Shown here: positions 22,300 to 33,620 of the stretch, one piece after another
Position numbering within the stretch: the stretch's first letter is position 1
How the letters are laid out: each line of letters begins with the position of its first letter
Assembly: GCA_947579665.1 (NCBI GenBank)
Contig: OX388344.1
Span: 11,092,346 to 11,156,345 of the forward strand
DNA from: Sympetrum striolatum
Lineage: Eukaryota > Arthropoda > Insecta > Odonata > Libellulidae
Length of the DNA: 64,000 nucleotides
Direction of reading: 5' to 3'
Program-made: the position numbers and the translations under genes
Notes under the pieces: generated by a model
Database searches by the model: none
The model's input: the letters and a program-made list of their open reading frames with translations, nothing else
Told to the model about the DNA's origin: nothing

Positions 22300-22851
22300 T
22301 ATAGAGTTGCCTCGGATGCAATCTTCATGCCGCACTGGAAGTTTTTTATTCCTTCCGTGTAAGAACTCACCGCCAACTCCTTTTCCAGTTACTGTTGCTT
22401 TCACTTCCTCGTCTGTATCCATCCTTATTCCTCCAAAATGTTTCTTTAAACAAATGAAAGTTGGATGGGGCTATATGGGGGCGTCGCCACCAAACTGATC
22501 CAAATCTGCTTACGTGGCCGAGCGTTGTCGAGCAGAAGGCAAATTCCTTTAGCCTCGTATTCGATTCTGGAAAGCTTTTTAAGCCTCTCATAGTAAGAAG
22601 CTGCGTAGATGTGGTTCCGGTATGCATAAACTCGATGAGAAGAACGCCTTTACGGTCCCAAAAGATTGTTGCCAAGATTTCCGAAGCAGATTTGGTTCAT
22701 CATGAACTTCGGTCCGACCTTCACGAATTCTCTGTACCACTTCCTCACATTTTTTGCAGACATACAGCTCGTGCGTTTCCGTCAACTTTTGATGAATGCA
22801 AATCGGCGTTACAGCCCACGAATTGAAGAAACGAATAATCGAGTTCACAGA
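22300..22851 (-). pseudogene. mariner transposase remnant (internal deletion)
   Basis: On the minus strand, SVNSIIRFFNSWAVTPICIH and REGRTEVHDE (about 22,851-22,700) match the N-terminal DNA-binding region. After a frame change, LATIFWDRKGVLLIEF with TGTT (about 22,680-22,620) matches the segment around the first catalytic Asp. LLDNARP (about 22,535) carries the second catalytic Asp, followed by PPYSP and SNFHLF. DTDEEVKATV and RNKKLPVRHEDCI (about 22,420-22,310) match the C-terminus. These blocks lie in at least three frames and the middle is deleted, so it cannot be functional. Family: mariner (Tc1/mariner superfamily). The left edge abuts the pogo-like MITE. Confidence 0.82.
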
Positions 22852-22859
22852 AAAAGTAG

Positions 22860-25240
22860 ACGGGATGTTGCCGCTATCGCGAACGAGCGTCAAACTAAAC
22901 ACCTCATCTGGTGGGCTTGGGTACGCGCAGAAAGAGGAAGCTGCGTAGCAATACTCTCTAATAATATATTTCCGTCGGCTGCTAGGCACTTGGAGAACTT
23001 AATTTTGGGACAAGCCTCATATTTCCGTGTACACATTGTTTTAGAGAAGTTATTAGGATAAAATTATATGCAGCGGCCAACAAGCTGATTCGAGCTAACT
23101 AATATTTTGCAACTATTACAAATAAAATGCTAAGAATTTCTGATTTACCCTTTGCAACGACTGCACAGAGTTGCCATTCCGCCGTTTCCGAGCAACAAAG
23201 AGAGAGATTTGAGTCATTTTCCCACGTAACGGATTGCTAATAGCGTTACTTCCGGCGCGTGTGAAATACGCAACTGCTTGAATTCGCTCGAATTCAGGCT
23301 AAGCCGTCGGAATATGACGAAACGGAAGCTTTGGATTGACGGCGATTGAATTCAAACGTACGAAGAGGCAGAAGAAAGCGTCGAAGGGAAAAACGACGCT
23401 TCTTGTAACTACTCAAATCAGATAATGACTTATATTAACGTTGAGATTCCCAAAAGTAAGTTTTAGATATTATTTTACTCTTAGGTAACTATTACAACAT
23501 AGTAGCATCCATTAGACAGGGATATATTTCTTGCGTCCGCCGCAACAAACATTTTGGTAGAAATGGGACATACGCAATCGTTATAAAAGCTCTGAATGCT
23601 CGAATTATTAGAAATGTAAGGTTTAGTATAAACATATCTAAAAGTTCGCTCTTGAAGCATAAAGGATATGCACTTTGATAAAATGGCTGAAAACCCTTGA
23701 CCTGCTAACAATTAAAGTAACCAATGCATCGAACGAATAATGTTTTATGTAAAATATATATTATTTAGTTAATATTTGATGTAAGTTATACTCAACAAAT
23801 AAATGTACTGAAGAGAGAATTACGTAAGCAGCTGCTCCATAAATTGGCTGACGCCATGAACATTCTGTGTTGGAACTATGACGACAGACCAATATCATAA
23901 GCGATTGATTATCGTCAAGTAAAACTGCTTTTCCAAAAAAAAATGCAGATTGAATAAAGAATCTATGTGGCGTTATAAAATATGTGAAGTGAGGTACAGA
24001 ATGATATAGGTATTGAAGTATAGACGCATCTTAAACCCTAAGAGAAGAAAGGCTGGTCTCTGACAGAAGTGAATTAGAATTGTAATGATAGTAAAATAGA
24101 GGAACATTAGTCAGAATACGATACAGAATCCGAAAGGAGCAGGGCAATGACCGGAGTTTATTGCTATGATTGTAAAGCTATCATTACAAAGACTACCTCT
24201 CCACCAATAGTTACAAAAAACTTTAGTAAAGGGGTTGAATTTTCTAGGTGCGATGTCTTACTTACTTCCCATTTCTAGATAGAAAACAGAATTTTATAAG
24301 TGGTAAAACTCCTGGAATTTACTCGCAGAAATACTCTGTATGTAATTATGTAATCTATAGGCGTATCTCTACACTTTCTGAGGCATTCGATAAGGAGAGA
24401 ACAAAATGAATGGCAATACACATATTCGTGCCACATTATCACAGCCATGATGAGACACAGTAAATGATTTCCTGTGCCAAAATTTTAGGGAACATTTTCT
24501 ATTCATCAGTAAATGGTAGCAGGAACGATTTCAGCCCCATAGTACCGTTTTTAGTGACCTTAAAACAAATACAGTACGTGCTGAGTTAGGACCGGAAGCC
24601 GCTATTGATTAATGGTTTTTGATAAATTTATCCTGGATAAGATAAAATACAGCTTGCAATTAAGTAAGGATTGGTAGCATAACATAACAACAAACAATTT
24701 AAACAGGCCATTAGAAAAAGGTCTTAAATTCCGTAAGTATTGGCAAAAATAAAGTATATGTATTGTAACGCATCGGTCTAACAATAAGTACCGAGTTACC
24801 AATATTTTACCCGATTTCCTATTTTTGCTGATATGACATTTATTTTGCATTTTGAATTTTTTTAGGTATTTTTGTATAAACATTATTTGTGTGAAGCGGG
24901 ACCGGAGAGCCGATGAGTGGCAGTGAATGGTGACCGGCGCGCGAATTACCCCGAAAACAAAATAAGAAAGGAAAGACTAAGACTGATGGGGACAGTTTCG
25001 ACCAAGGGAGGAGGGGTGAAGAGATAAAAAGCGGTGCAGTGAAAGACGAAGGGACGGAAACGTGCGGGAGAAGCGTGCGGTGATGAGAAGGTGCAGAGAG
25101 AGACGAGGCCACTGATTTGTGCCTCAGAAGTGTTATGTGTTATCACGGTGAACTGTTGGAGGAAAAGCTGTGCATCGACGGGTCCAATAGATCCCGCTGA
25201 GTATATTTTTGGCGAGGCGTGTGTCTACGCCGAGCGTACC
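22860..25240. other. Gene-free stretch; purine-rich segment at its right end
   Basis: No gene or element is recognised between the mariner remnant and the LINE. About 24,895-25,200 is GC- and purine-rich relative to its surroundings on the + strand. It could be an untranslated region or retroelement leader, but no domain is visible. Confidence 0.4.
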
Positions 25241-25243
25241 TTG

Positions 25244-27549
25244 TCTATGTCTATGTCTATGTAAGAACCCTGCAAGCCGCCTTTCGGCGTGTGGCAGGGG
25301 GTGCAAGCACCTTGACTCTATTTTCCTAAACGGTTGCTTTCGCGTATACTTCGCGGAAAAAATGAATTTTTGAAACGATTCGTTTTAGCATCTATTTCCC
25401 TAATCTTTCGGGCAGTATCAGTACGGCCCATATAACAGGGGGGTCGCATTATATCGGTTACATCATCTGAAAACGTAGTTTCTCTGAACTTATTTAATAA
25501 ATTTATCCTTTGAATTTTTCTTCTATCTTCTAATGATTCCCATCCCGCGTCCTGTAACATCTGAGTGACACTCGCTGTTTTATCGTAGCAATTCTTTACA
25601 AATCGTATCGCTTTCCGTTGTACTTTTTCTAAATCCCGAATATGACATTTCTCGGCGGGGTCCCATACACTACATGCATACTCAAGGTGAGGCCTAACTA
25701 ACGCTAAGTAGCATCGCTCGCGAACCTTTTCTTCGCTCCTACCGACTATTCTTTTAACGAAGCCGAGTTTCTTAAGTGCTTTTCCACATATATTTCGGAT
25801 GTGGGCACTCCATGATAGATTATTCGTGAGAGTTACTCCAAGATACTTTACCGATTCTACTGACAATAGGTTTATCCCTCGGAGACTATAAGAATAATCA
25901 TTTATTATAGATTTAATTTCGAAGAAGTTAACTACCGAACACTTTTCTACATCAAGCTCTAATTGCCAATCATCGCACCAATTCATAATTCTATCTAAGT
26001 CGTTCGAAAGGGCTAATCTATCCTCTGAACTAACTATTTCCCTGTAAATGACTGTATCGTCTGCGAATATCCTAACATTGCTTTCAATGTGATTGCTGAG
26101 GTCGTTGATGTATACTAAAAATAACAACGGTCCAATTACACTGCCCTGAGGGACGCCCGAAGTCACCTTAACCAAGTTGGAACTAATTCCATCGAGTACT
26201 ACTCGTTGCTCTCTATCGGTGAGAAAGTCTTTTATCCAGTTAATAACTTGTGCATTGATACCCGCAACTTCTAATTTGTACAGCAATTTATGATGAGGTA
26301 CCTTATCGAAAGCCTTCCGAAAATCTAAAAATATCGCATCGACTTGCTTATGTTTTTCAGCAGAGTTGAGAACATCGTGTACTAATAAAGCCAGCTGAGA
26401 CTCGCAAGAACGAGTCTTACGAAAACCGTGTTGATTCCTAATTATGAAATTGGACGTTTCAAGAAAACCCATTAAAGAGCTAGCTATTATATGTTCCATA
26501 ATTTTACCGCTCAGTGATGTTAAAGATATAGGCCTGTAATTAGCTGGATCGTCCTTAGAGCCACTTTTAAATATTGGCGTGACATTCGCAATTTTCCAAT
26601 CTTTCGGAACCTTTCCTTCGCTCATACTCTTGTCAAATATAACTTTAAGAAAAGGTGCTACGCTCTCCGCAACTTCCTTGAACACTCGAGCCGGTATGTC
26701 TTCAGGACCCGGAGCTTTATTCAGTTTAATCTGTTGCAATAGTTAAATGATGTCGTCTTCTCTGAAGGTGATTTTCGACATTGATTCAGGTTTATCAACA
26801 TTCGGGAGAGTATTTGATGTATCGTCAGACGTGAAAACGCTTCGAAAAAAATCATTCAAGATATTAGCTTTGCCTTTAGCATCGTTTACTATATTACCGC
26901 AAGTATCCTTTAATGAACCAACAGTTTGCTCTTTACCTTGGACCTCACGAACGTACGACCAAAACGCTTTTGGGTCCTCTTCCAAGTGTTCGCATAAAAT
27001 CTTCTTTTTATATTGACGGAGGGCATCTCGCATAATTCGTTTAGTTTCCGACTTTGCTTCCTTATGTTCGCTCTCTACTCGATCTATGTTGATACTATTC
27101 GGTTGCCTCGCAGCGGCTTTTAATTTGGAATGCAAACGCCTCTGCTTCTTTAGTGCTCTCCTAGTCTCCTTATTATACCATCTAGGTTCATTAATTTGAT
27201 TTGAAAGTTTGGAGGGTACAAATTTATCCATTAGGTCACGCATTGTTCTTACAAAGAGATTCCACGTGTCCTCGGTATTTAAACATATCGCGCGCGTTTT
27301 ATACTCCAGAAATTCGTACATGAGTTTACTACGATATCCTTCGAAATCGGCTCGCGGGTAAAGATAAACTCTGCGCTTAGGTTTTCTGTGCTTTACCAAG
27401 TTAAGGTCGAAATCTATAATTATGGCTTTGTGATCGGATATTCCATCGCAAACAGATGTGTTAGATACTCGTTCGGGGGTGTTCGTAAGAAAAAGATCTA
27501 AAATGGTTAATTCCCTGGTAGGCTTTTTGACTAGCTGGTGTAATGAATT
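25244..27549 (-). mobile_element. CR1-like LINE, 5'-truncated, near-intact
   Basis: A non-LTR retrotransposon copy on the minus strand. It starts inside the endonuclease domain (27,549), runs through reverse transcriptase, and ends in a 3' UTR that finishes with three tandem ACATAG units (25,244-25,261). Just before the tail is a GC hairpin of the form CCCTGC...CGCCGAAAGGCGG...GCAGGG (about 25,268-25,300). A short tandem 3' tail preceded by a stem-loop is typical of CR1-type LINEs, whose RT recognises the 3' end. The 5' truncation and only one in-frame stop point to a comparatively young insertion. Confidence 0.88.
25318..27549 (-). pseudogene. CR1-like LINE ORF2: endonuclease C-term + reverse transcriptase
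   Basis: From 27,549 the frame opens with the end of an APE-type endonuclease (ILDLFLTN..., then the SDH signature in DGISDHKAI). A linker RWYNKETRRALKKQRRLHSK follows. Next are the RT blocks: LNKAPGPEDIPARVFKE, NYRPISLTSLSGKIMEHII, QHGFRKTRSCESQL, DAIFLDFRKAFDKVPHHKLL (first catalytic Asp), SGVPQGSVIGPLLFLVYIND, IFADDTVIY (catalytic Asp pair) and YLGVTL. It ends in the thumb/connection region RPHLEYACSVWDP, LEKVQRKAIRFV, with the stop at 25,318-25,320. The whole is one frame broken by a single TAA at 26,743-26,745, just before LNKAPGPED. All visible RT catalytic residues are intact. It lacks ORF1 and most of the endonuclease, so it is a dead-on-arrival copy. Confidence 0.93.
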
Positions 27550-27599
27550 TTTTTGTATTTTTTTGTATTTCTATCTACATGCCTAATTTCAAGTTTTAA

Positions 27600-28275
27600 T
27601 ATTATTGGGAAAGGGTTTAAAATAATTCTTAAAAATCAGATAATTTACTAATTGTATAGACGCCTGGTGTCGAACCCAGGACATATTGGTAGCTGTGAAT
27701 GCACAGTATGACCTATTAGGACTCGGACTTATTTCATACAAGTGTTGAAGTCGATATCATGCCGGGAAGTACCTAAAGTTTGTTTCCGTTATCTCCATAA
27801 GAAATGCATTGAGGAATGTATATGGCCCTCTGGGATCGAACCAAGGACCATCAGCGATTGCGTAAAATTTGATTATGAAATATATTTATGATATGTAATC
27901 CCATGCCAAATTTCAAGTTTCCATGCCATCGGGAAGGTTTCCAAAATAAATCTTAAAAATCGCCACAATGCATTTTAAAAGGCCGATATTTGCCCCGACC
28001 TAGCATCGAACCATGGACAATATTCGAAGATGACTTTTTGATTTTCGTTGGATATGCACGGCTTCTAGCTATCCCTTGAATTTCAACTCTCTACTTTTCC
28101 GGGAAGTGCCACAAAAAAAATTTCGAAAATCCCCACCATGTATTCTTATGGAGAAAATCGCGACTTTCGGGCCTTCTGGAATCGAACCCATGACACTGAG
28201 GGTCAAAGTCGCCTTTTTCTGGAGGTTACACGTTATGGCCAATACGTCGTAAAAGTTTCAAGTCAGTGGCATTTA
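27600..28275 (-). repeat. ~171-bp tandem array (TTCGA-box family, minus orientation)
   Basis: TCGAA boxes at 27,670, 27,836, 28,006 and 28,182 (periods 166, 170, 176) mirror the 12.7-13.3 kb array in reverse. Shared context includes GGCCAATACGTCGTAAAA at the right edge and AATCGCCACAATGCATTTT between boxes. The array sits immediately beyond the 5' truncation point of the LINE. Confidence 0.8.
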
Positions 28276-28279
28276 ATAG

Positions 28280-29180
28280 ACTATATATGTAATATTTTAT
28301 AAGACGTTAATCAAAAGTTGGCCTTTTCGTAGGAAAAATACTGTAGCACATATTCTCAGATAATAATATAGAAAAAGGGTGTCAAAGTGGAGACCGCTCT
28401 CTTCAACTCTTCTCTTTATTATTATTACGTTATTTGAGATATCTCACAACAAACCTATCTTTACATTTAATACAATCTCTATACTACTTTATGAGCACAT
28501 GCTAATTAAAACATTGAAGTTTTTGTACGAAAAATTAAAACAGCACACAAATAACAAGGCCGAATACAATATTTCCGCCATTTAGCAAGCTCACAATTAT
28601 TATCTCCAAACCTTTGGAAGCATCCGACAAGAAAGCATAAAATACTGGCGTCCTTTCGAAGCTGATTCACCTGTGCTTGAGCCGATTTTAACTTCTTATG
28701 ATTCCCTCTGAATTTCTCTCCGCAATTTAATTCTTCTTAACCAATAATATAGCATATTATGATTCAAGTTTTACTAAAATTACAATACGTAATTCAAAAG
28801 GAAATATGTTACCTATAACCAGTCGTTTTACCTTGTCCCCGCTCCTATTGCCCAGGATTATTTCGAAATCCTTCGCCTATGAAAGTAGCTTAGATTATTT
28901 GAAGTCTCTTTAATAGGAACCATGATATTTCACTTCATCGTTAAACCATAATGCTTACCTCCGACTTCCAAAATAAACGCTATACGGTATCCCTCGTGCC
29001 TCAGGGATTTGGAAATTCCTGCATCTCTTCTTTGATGCGCTTATTATAGGGCCATCATACTAAATATGGCGTCCTCTTTAAAGTTCTTGAAAGTATAGTT
29101 CTTCATTCCAGATACTTAAACTAGTTCCACTAACCCATCACCGATATAAAGAAGGCAGGCGTGTGTTGAATCCATCTCCT
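28280..29180. other. Gene-free stretch, nothing recognised
   Basis: AT-rich with no recognisable element; one 68-codon open frame at 28,379-28,585 has no features of a known protein. Confidence 0.4.
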
Positions 29181-29185
29181 CCAGT

Positions 29186-29222
29186 CAGTGGCGCAGCCAG
29201 GATTTGTCAATGGGGGGGGTCC
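29186..29222 (+). mobile_element. hAT-like MITE left-end fragment
   Basis: CAGTGGCGCAGCCAGGA followed by a run of eight or nine G is a common start of arthropod hAT-type non-autonomous elements. The opposite end and a target duplication were not found, so it is probably truncated. Similar G-run fragments occur at 55.15, 57.7 and 58.17 kb. Confidence 0.45.
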
Positions 29223-29634
29223 AAGGAAACTAAAAATGCCTAACGTACAGGGGATAGTATATTCATGCCCGTTACTTACTGCAAATATGTATGTCAATTC
29301 TTTCAAAAACTAAATGCATTGAAAACTAGCGGAGTTTAACGCTTATATGGCCAACTTATTAATCTTTCCAACATAGTAGTTTACATAACCGAACTTTTGG
29401 AAACTTATCATAAGCGTTATTTGGATTTCTAGTTTGGATACGTCCAATATCTATTAAAAAGTCATTTGTTCTATGCTGAAGTTTTTTAGTGTTGTAGATA
29501 TAGACTTCCCGAATCTTTGAGAGTTCTTTCTTCCAAGAGGTTGCTAAGCGTTAGAAGGAAAAAATTAGTAACGATTATTTGGCAAGGGACATAAAACGTA
29601 ATATCCACTCATAAATGGGCGGAAAAAATTGTGC

Positions 29635-29705
29635 AAAATTCCACTTTAAAAGTTTTTTTAATACCGCGACCGGTTTCGGACGTTAGCAGGTCAGCAGGTT
29701 TCTAA
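29635..29705 (-). ncRNA. Degraded PLE terminus with hammerhead-like core
   Basis: Minus strand: CTGCTGA, about 12 nt, then CGAAACCGGTCGCGG. The GAAACCGGTC part is identical to the core of the PLE hammerhead at 38.86 kb, and CTGCTGA is one substitution from the required CUGANGA. Hammerhead motifs are known in the terminal repeats of Penelope-like elements. The A-to-C change in the core and the poor stem II predict an inactive ribozyme. No PLE coding sequence adjoins. Confidence 0.5.
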
Positions 29706-29889
29706 GGAGTGACTTCATCCCTTGTTTTTAAAATTAACTCCTCTTCTAAAAAAGAAAATATAATTTTTATCAGATGGTTTCGCTGTGTTAAAAAATCATT
29801 TATATCAGAATTTTCTGGTAGGCTTACAATTAAGTCTCATTTCGTTATTTATATTTTACTTATATGTTATATTATATGTTATACGCTAC

Positions 29890-30345
29890 TTCGCCAGGAT
29901 TCCCTAGTCTATTTCTTCCCAGGCTTCTTTCACCATTTCCTTTGCATTCATATTAAGCACGTGTTGGTAACATAGGACATCCTTGTCTTACGCCCCTATC
30001 CAATTCAGCCCATTCCGATTCCCCATCAGCTATCCTTACGCGGGCATTTTCATTCTGTTACAATTTCTGAACCAATCGCCTATCTTTACAACCTAACCCA
30101 ATTATCTTTAATATCCCCATCAGTTTTGGCCACTGGACTCTATCGAAAGCTTTTCAAAATCTACAAAACATACAAAAAAATCTTATTAAATTGTTGGCTT
30201 CGTTCTCCAAGTACCCTCATCACCCCAATTTCATCCCTCGTTCCTTTCTCTCTCTGAAAACCGAACTGGTCTTCTCTAATTAGCCCTTTAATTTTTCTCT
30301 CGATCAGTCTATTCAGAATATATATTTTCCTTGCAATTTAATCGC
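29890..30345 (-). pseudogene. LINE reverse transcriptase fragment
   Basis: Minus strand: EDQFGFQREKGTRDEIGVMR then VLGERSQ (about 30,290-30,200), corresponding to the QFGFRKGxGTRDAIxxLR block of RT. VDFEK followed after a one-base frame shift by AFDRVQWPKL (about 30,160-30,120) carries the first catalytic Asp. RIADGESEWAELDRGVRQGC with PMLPT (about 30,040-29,975) matches the RGVRQGCPLSPxLF block. The downstream FADD box is missing because the copy ends near 29,890. It is frameshifted and truncated at both ends. The wording differs from the CR1-like copy at 25-27.5 kb, so it is another LINE clade; I would not name it more precisely. Confidence 0.82.
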
Positions 30346-30453
30346 ATCAAGCTCGACTCTCGATTTTTCCATTGGGATTCCGTTAGTAAAATGGCTATTT
30401 GAAAACGTACGGTGACAACCTTATTTAGTCAATTCAAATAAGAACAAGCCAAT

Positions 30454-30476
30454 AAAACTCTCGCTGCGAGAGTTTT
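30454..30476. repeat. 11-bp-arm perfect palindrome
   Basis: AAAACTCTCGC, a single T, then GCGAGAGTTTT. It has a terminator-like shape, but in this eukaryotic context no role is implied. Confidence 0.85.
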
Positions 30477-30479
30477 CAT

Positions 30480-33400
30480 TTATTAACTTTGTAATTTTAA
30501 AAAAACGTCCAAAAGTTACGACTTACTTTTTTCTACAACGGGAAAACTTTTCGTTGACTGTAAAATCTGCAACGAAACTTTTAACTTCGGTTGCCGTATT
30601 CACGCGTACGTCGACAGCGATACGAAAGGTTTTGTTCTACGGAAGAAGGCGCGTAACAAATACTCCCTTTTGAAATAGTGTGCATAAAATAACAATAGCT
30701 CATAGTACTCATAAGTAAATGACAACAGGAACATGAGCGCCGACCAATAAGAAAGATTGAACCAGTTTGCAACATTTCCCAACGAGAAGAAATGCTTTGA
30801 ATCACATCACTGGCTCGTTCGTAACGCAAATTATTATCCGAAGTACAAACTAAGACAACCTGTAGAATTCAGAGTCGGAAAATGAGGAAATGTACATCGA
30901 TTTGATGTGACCTCTGACCCCATCTCGTTAACACGAGCTTCTGTATTGCAAAATACCGGCGTTTTCCGACATCCTTAGGCTACTTATTCAAACGCAATAC
31001 TCGTTTCACCCCATTTTGAGGAAATTGGAATTCACAGGAGATATAGTAATAGTTTCATCCATTTGTTTTGTAAATGTCGTTCATTGTAACGTAAACAATG
31101 ACTTGTTGATAGTCTTCATAGGATGGTAAACATGATAAAATTCATAAAAACATGTTTATGATGTTCAAGGTCGTGGTTCCAAACTCAAAAGCAACTGAAA
31201 TACCGGCTGTCCTTACAATGTGTCGTAATTCATTTTGAAGGCATATCGTACGATACATGGGGAAGTCTCGAGAAAGAAGCAATTGAATGCTACGAGAAAT
31301 TTTTCCTTATCAATTTCTCGTAGCATTTATATGCACACAACACTAAAGGTAGTATTCTGATATTTTAATTATCTATCTCCCATGCGTTAGTAGTGAGTTC
31401 ATCTTCTCCAAATATTCTAAAAGGGACTGAAGCTTTCAAGGCGATATATCTCCACAAAATCTTCTTTTCAAAATTTTCACTATTTCGAAGCGACAACTCA
31501 TTATAAGAATAAGATTCTTCGTTGATTTCTTATTTTATCTTTTACATCAGCATTCTGTGCGTTGATAAATGGTCATTTTATTGTTTTAAGATTGTAATGC
31601 ACACAAAAACCGAAATTTACATGCATCATAACGGAAAAAGCAACATAAAGCCAAACCCAAGAGCGCACGGCGAAAAAAAAATAGTCTGTTTCACCAAGGG
31701 GAATACTTCGGATGAAATTATATTTCTCCGGTTTTTGGAGTGCAGACGATAGCGCATTCAAACACTCTCATTTAATTACATATCGTATTTAGAAAACGAG
31801 AGTTTTCTTCTTTCCGCACTTTCCTTACTGCGAACCTGCATTCTGTAAGTCGGGGGATCTAGATTTTAACGACGTATTTGCGATCATTCAAAATGTTACC
31901 TAATACCGATGGATTTCAAAGAAACGTGATTTAAATCCTTATTCGATAAGCTCGACTTATCGGTGAATGTACTAGAGGTTTTATTCATTAGTGCAAATGG
32001 AGGAGACTTCAATGACCGTCGAGCTCACTTAGCCCAACGACAAGATGTTTACAATGCATTACCTTGATCCTCACATTCGGAATTTTACGTCAGTAGATCT
32101 CCTTAAGCTGCGAGCAAATCAATGAATTTTCCTGAGAGACTAACGTTTATAATTTGGGTCCCACGAGATGTCTTTATAATACTAAGTTAGTACTTCAACA
32201 GCATTCATTCCGAGTTTGACTACATATGACTCGAAAAACATCCACGATACGGCCAAGACAGGTTTATTTTGACTTTCAACATCAAAATTGGGTATTTAAT
32301 CAAAACATTTTAGATTGTCGGTTAAACTTTTAAGGATTATAGGAGAACTAAAAAATAAAAAACACTATAAAAACGCGACAGACCTAAATGGAAATAAAGT
32401 CGGAGCAATTTGAGCCATGCTTACGAAAAGATTCTTCGGGTATTGTCATTGTGTAGTATGCATAGCTCTCGATTCCTTATTAATAAATTATAGCGATTTA
32501 TAGCGAAAGTTTTGCGAACATACCATCCAATTGCAGATAAATCCATTGCACTAGGAATAAACGAATAAAATCCTTATTAATTGTCCTTAGTCAACGAGGT
32601 AATTCCATCCACAGAACTGGGAATATTGTGAATCAAAGAATGTCAACAATTTGAGTACGTCAATAATATTCGAAATTTATATTGCCATGAATTACAACCT
32701 AGCTTTGCTTAACTCTCAAGAAAACTGACGTAATCCTTTTTCGACCAACCCAATGTCAACGAAAATGTAAACAGATTCCAAAAATAAATTAATTTATAAA
32801 AGGATTAGTTTAGAAGACGCTTAAATTTCAAAGTAACAAGATACCAAGAAGGAAATGATTCACTGAAGTGTAGGAAATTTTGCGCAAACCAACATACAGT
32901 AACACCAGGAAAAAAGACCAAAGGCACTCCTCGACATGACGTAAAAACTCTGTTCATGGTAAGAGTAAAAACACGATGAAAAATACGCTGATTAGTCGAC
33001 GAAATGCAAACAAAATTCAACAGACTATCAAGGAGAGTGGAGGAAGAACAGGCAAGTAGACGAGGAAGTGATTCGAAGGCACACTTGATGAAAGAGCTGC
33101 TACCATTTTAGTGGTCTACAAAGAGGGCCGTGAGTAAACAACAGCCACTTGCGCATGGAATAAACGATTCGAAGGAATAACATTAAGGACACTCTCACCT
33201 TCAGAAAGTGGGCGAGGCCCGAAAACACTGCACTGCTATTCCTACGTGGTCCAAGTCACGGGATCACCGAATCCACAGAAGGCTGCTGGACTCACCCATG
33301 GGTCCAACGTACTCTGCTGGGTCAACCGCCGAGAGCAAGTGCCACCACTCGTCTGACGGCTGAAACACGCCTCGTGCGGCGTGCGCATGCGCGAACATCG

Positions 33401-33620
33401 CAGCCGAGGTCACAGCGGCTGAATGATGTCACTCCAAGAGAAGAAATGTTCCGTCACGAGGCAGCGACGTCGTCAACTCTCCAACTCACTTTGATACCTA
33501 CACCCAGAAAAGATTTTTTTTCATTTTCCTCGTGGTAAAAAATAGAAGATAATAATATTCCAGCCTGGTTCCGCCAGTGATAATCCAGGCCGTGGGAGCT
33601 CCCGATCATGAGTGATGCTG
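30480..33620. other. Gene-free stretch with an inverted repeat and a GC-rich island
   Basis: No gene or element is recognised. A 16-bp perfect inverted repeat, AATGCTACGAGAAATT and its complement (31,286-31,301 and 31,312-31,327), has a 10-nt loop. About 33,120-33,500 is clearly richer in GC and CpG than its surroundings. It contains GTGCGCATGCGCGAAC but no recognisable exon; a promoter or a transposon end are both possible. Confidence 0.45.

Noticed and set aside
22461..23061. Two >120-codon plus-strand frames
   Set aside because: They are opposite to the mariner remnant, whose conserved blocks are on the minus strand.
24840..25146. Ser/Pro-rich minus-strand frames
   Set aside because: They arise from a purine-rich tract read in reverse; no start context, domain or homologous wording.
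12770..28190. tRNA genes suggested by GGTTCGATTCC boxes
   Set aside because: No cloverleaf, A box or acceptor stem surrounds the boxes; they are part of a ~171-bp tandem repeat.
30454..30476. Hairpin that looks like a rho-independent terminator
   Set aside because: The context is eukaryotic repeats; the shape alone carries no terminator meaning.
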